From Bacteroidaceae bacterium (GTDB lineage Bacteria; Bacteroidota; Bacteroidia; Bacteroidales; Bacteroidaceae): a stretch of DNA of 6,106 bases. The notes under the pieces were generated by a model. That model did not search any database and was not told the DNA's origin. It was given only the letters and a program-made list of their open reading frames with translations. The position numbers and the translations under genes are program-made. Below are positions 6,040-6,106 of the stretch, in pieces. The stretch's first letter is position 1, and each line of letters starts with the position of its first letter. The stretch spans positions 1-6,106 of the forward strand of contig CAAGDO010000147.1 of the NCBI GenBank assembly GCA_900768625.1, read 5' to 3'.

Positions 6040-6106
6040 GGCCGTTTTTTGCCCTTTCATCGGTCGTGTAGCTCGCTACACTCCCTCTTCAAGGCCCAAA
6101 AACGCC
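6040..6106. repeat. Imperfect inverted repeat enclosing a 16-bp palindrome, at the window edge
   Basis: GTGTAGC and GCTACAC (6066-6081) form an inverted repeat with a 2-nt centre, or a 6-bp stem with a CTCG loop. Around it, GGCcGTTTTTtGCCcTT (6040-6056) pairs imperfectly with AAGGccCAAAAACGCC (6091-6106). The structure touches the right end of the window and may continue past it. It resembles a dispersed intergenic repeat or a bidirectional hairpin; identity is not known. Confidence 0.5.

Overview
The window looks like a chromosomal segment from a member of the Bacteroidales, most likely Prevotellaceae. Three things support this. The two promoters I can recognise are of the Bacteroidetes sigma-factor type (TTG/TTTG, then TAnnTTTG about 20 bp later). 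Starts lack Shine-Dalgarno sequences and sit in A/T-rich leaders. The proteins are typical of the group (a DUF2723/GT117 membrane protein, a short NodB-type deacetylase, a DUF4143 ATPase). The assignment to family rank is inference; no rRNA or tRNA gene is present to anchor it.

Layout, all genes on the + strand: (1) the C-terminal part of a DUF2723/glycosyltransferase family 117 membrane protein, cut by the left edge, 2-1792; (2) a 225-bp gap with no convincing gene; (3) a 203-aa polysaccharide deacetylase family protein, 2018-2629, closed by a strong intrinsic terminator; (4) an accessory insert: four 33-bp tandem repeats, each carrying a 10-bp palindrome, which run up to a promoter, followed by an AAA_14/DUF4143 ATPase gene, 2972-4306; (5) a second, degenerate copy of the terminator region; (6) a promoter and the tyrosyl-tRNA synthetase gene tyrS, 4580-5875; (7) a repeat-rich tail with two 39-bp tandem units, a small hairpin and a 16-bp palindrome inside a larger imperfect inverted repeat that reaches the right edge.

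The most noteworthy point is that the ATPase gene with its repeat array is bracketed by two 47-bp direct repeats (45/47 identical) derived from the terminator after the deacetylase gene. Recombination between them would remove 1643 bp and restore a simple deacetylase-terminator-tyrS order. The ATPase gene also looks AT-richer than its neighbours. I read it as an acquired or duplicated cassette placed between two ordinary chromosomal genes.

The genes do not form an obvious pathway. The GT117 protein and the deacetylase could both serve cell-envelope glycan metabolism and may be co-transcribed, since no promoter is visible between them. tyrS is a housekeeping gene with its own promoter. The ATPase is a stand-alone accessory gene of unknown role with a nuclease-like C-terminal domain.
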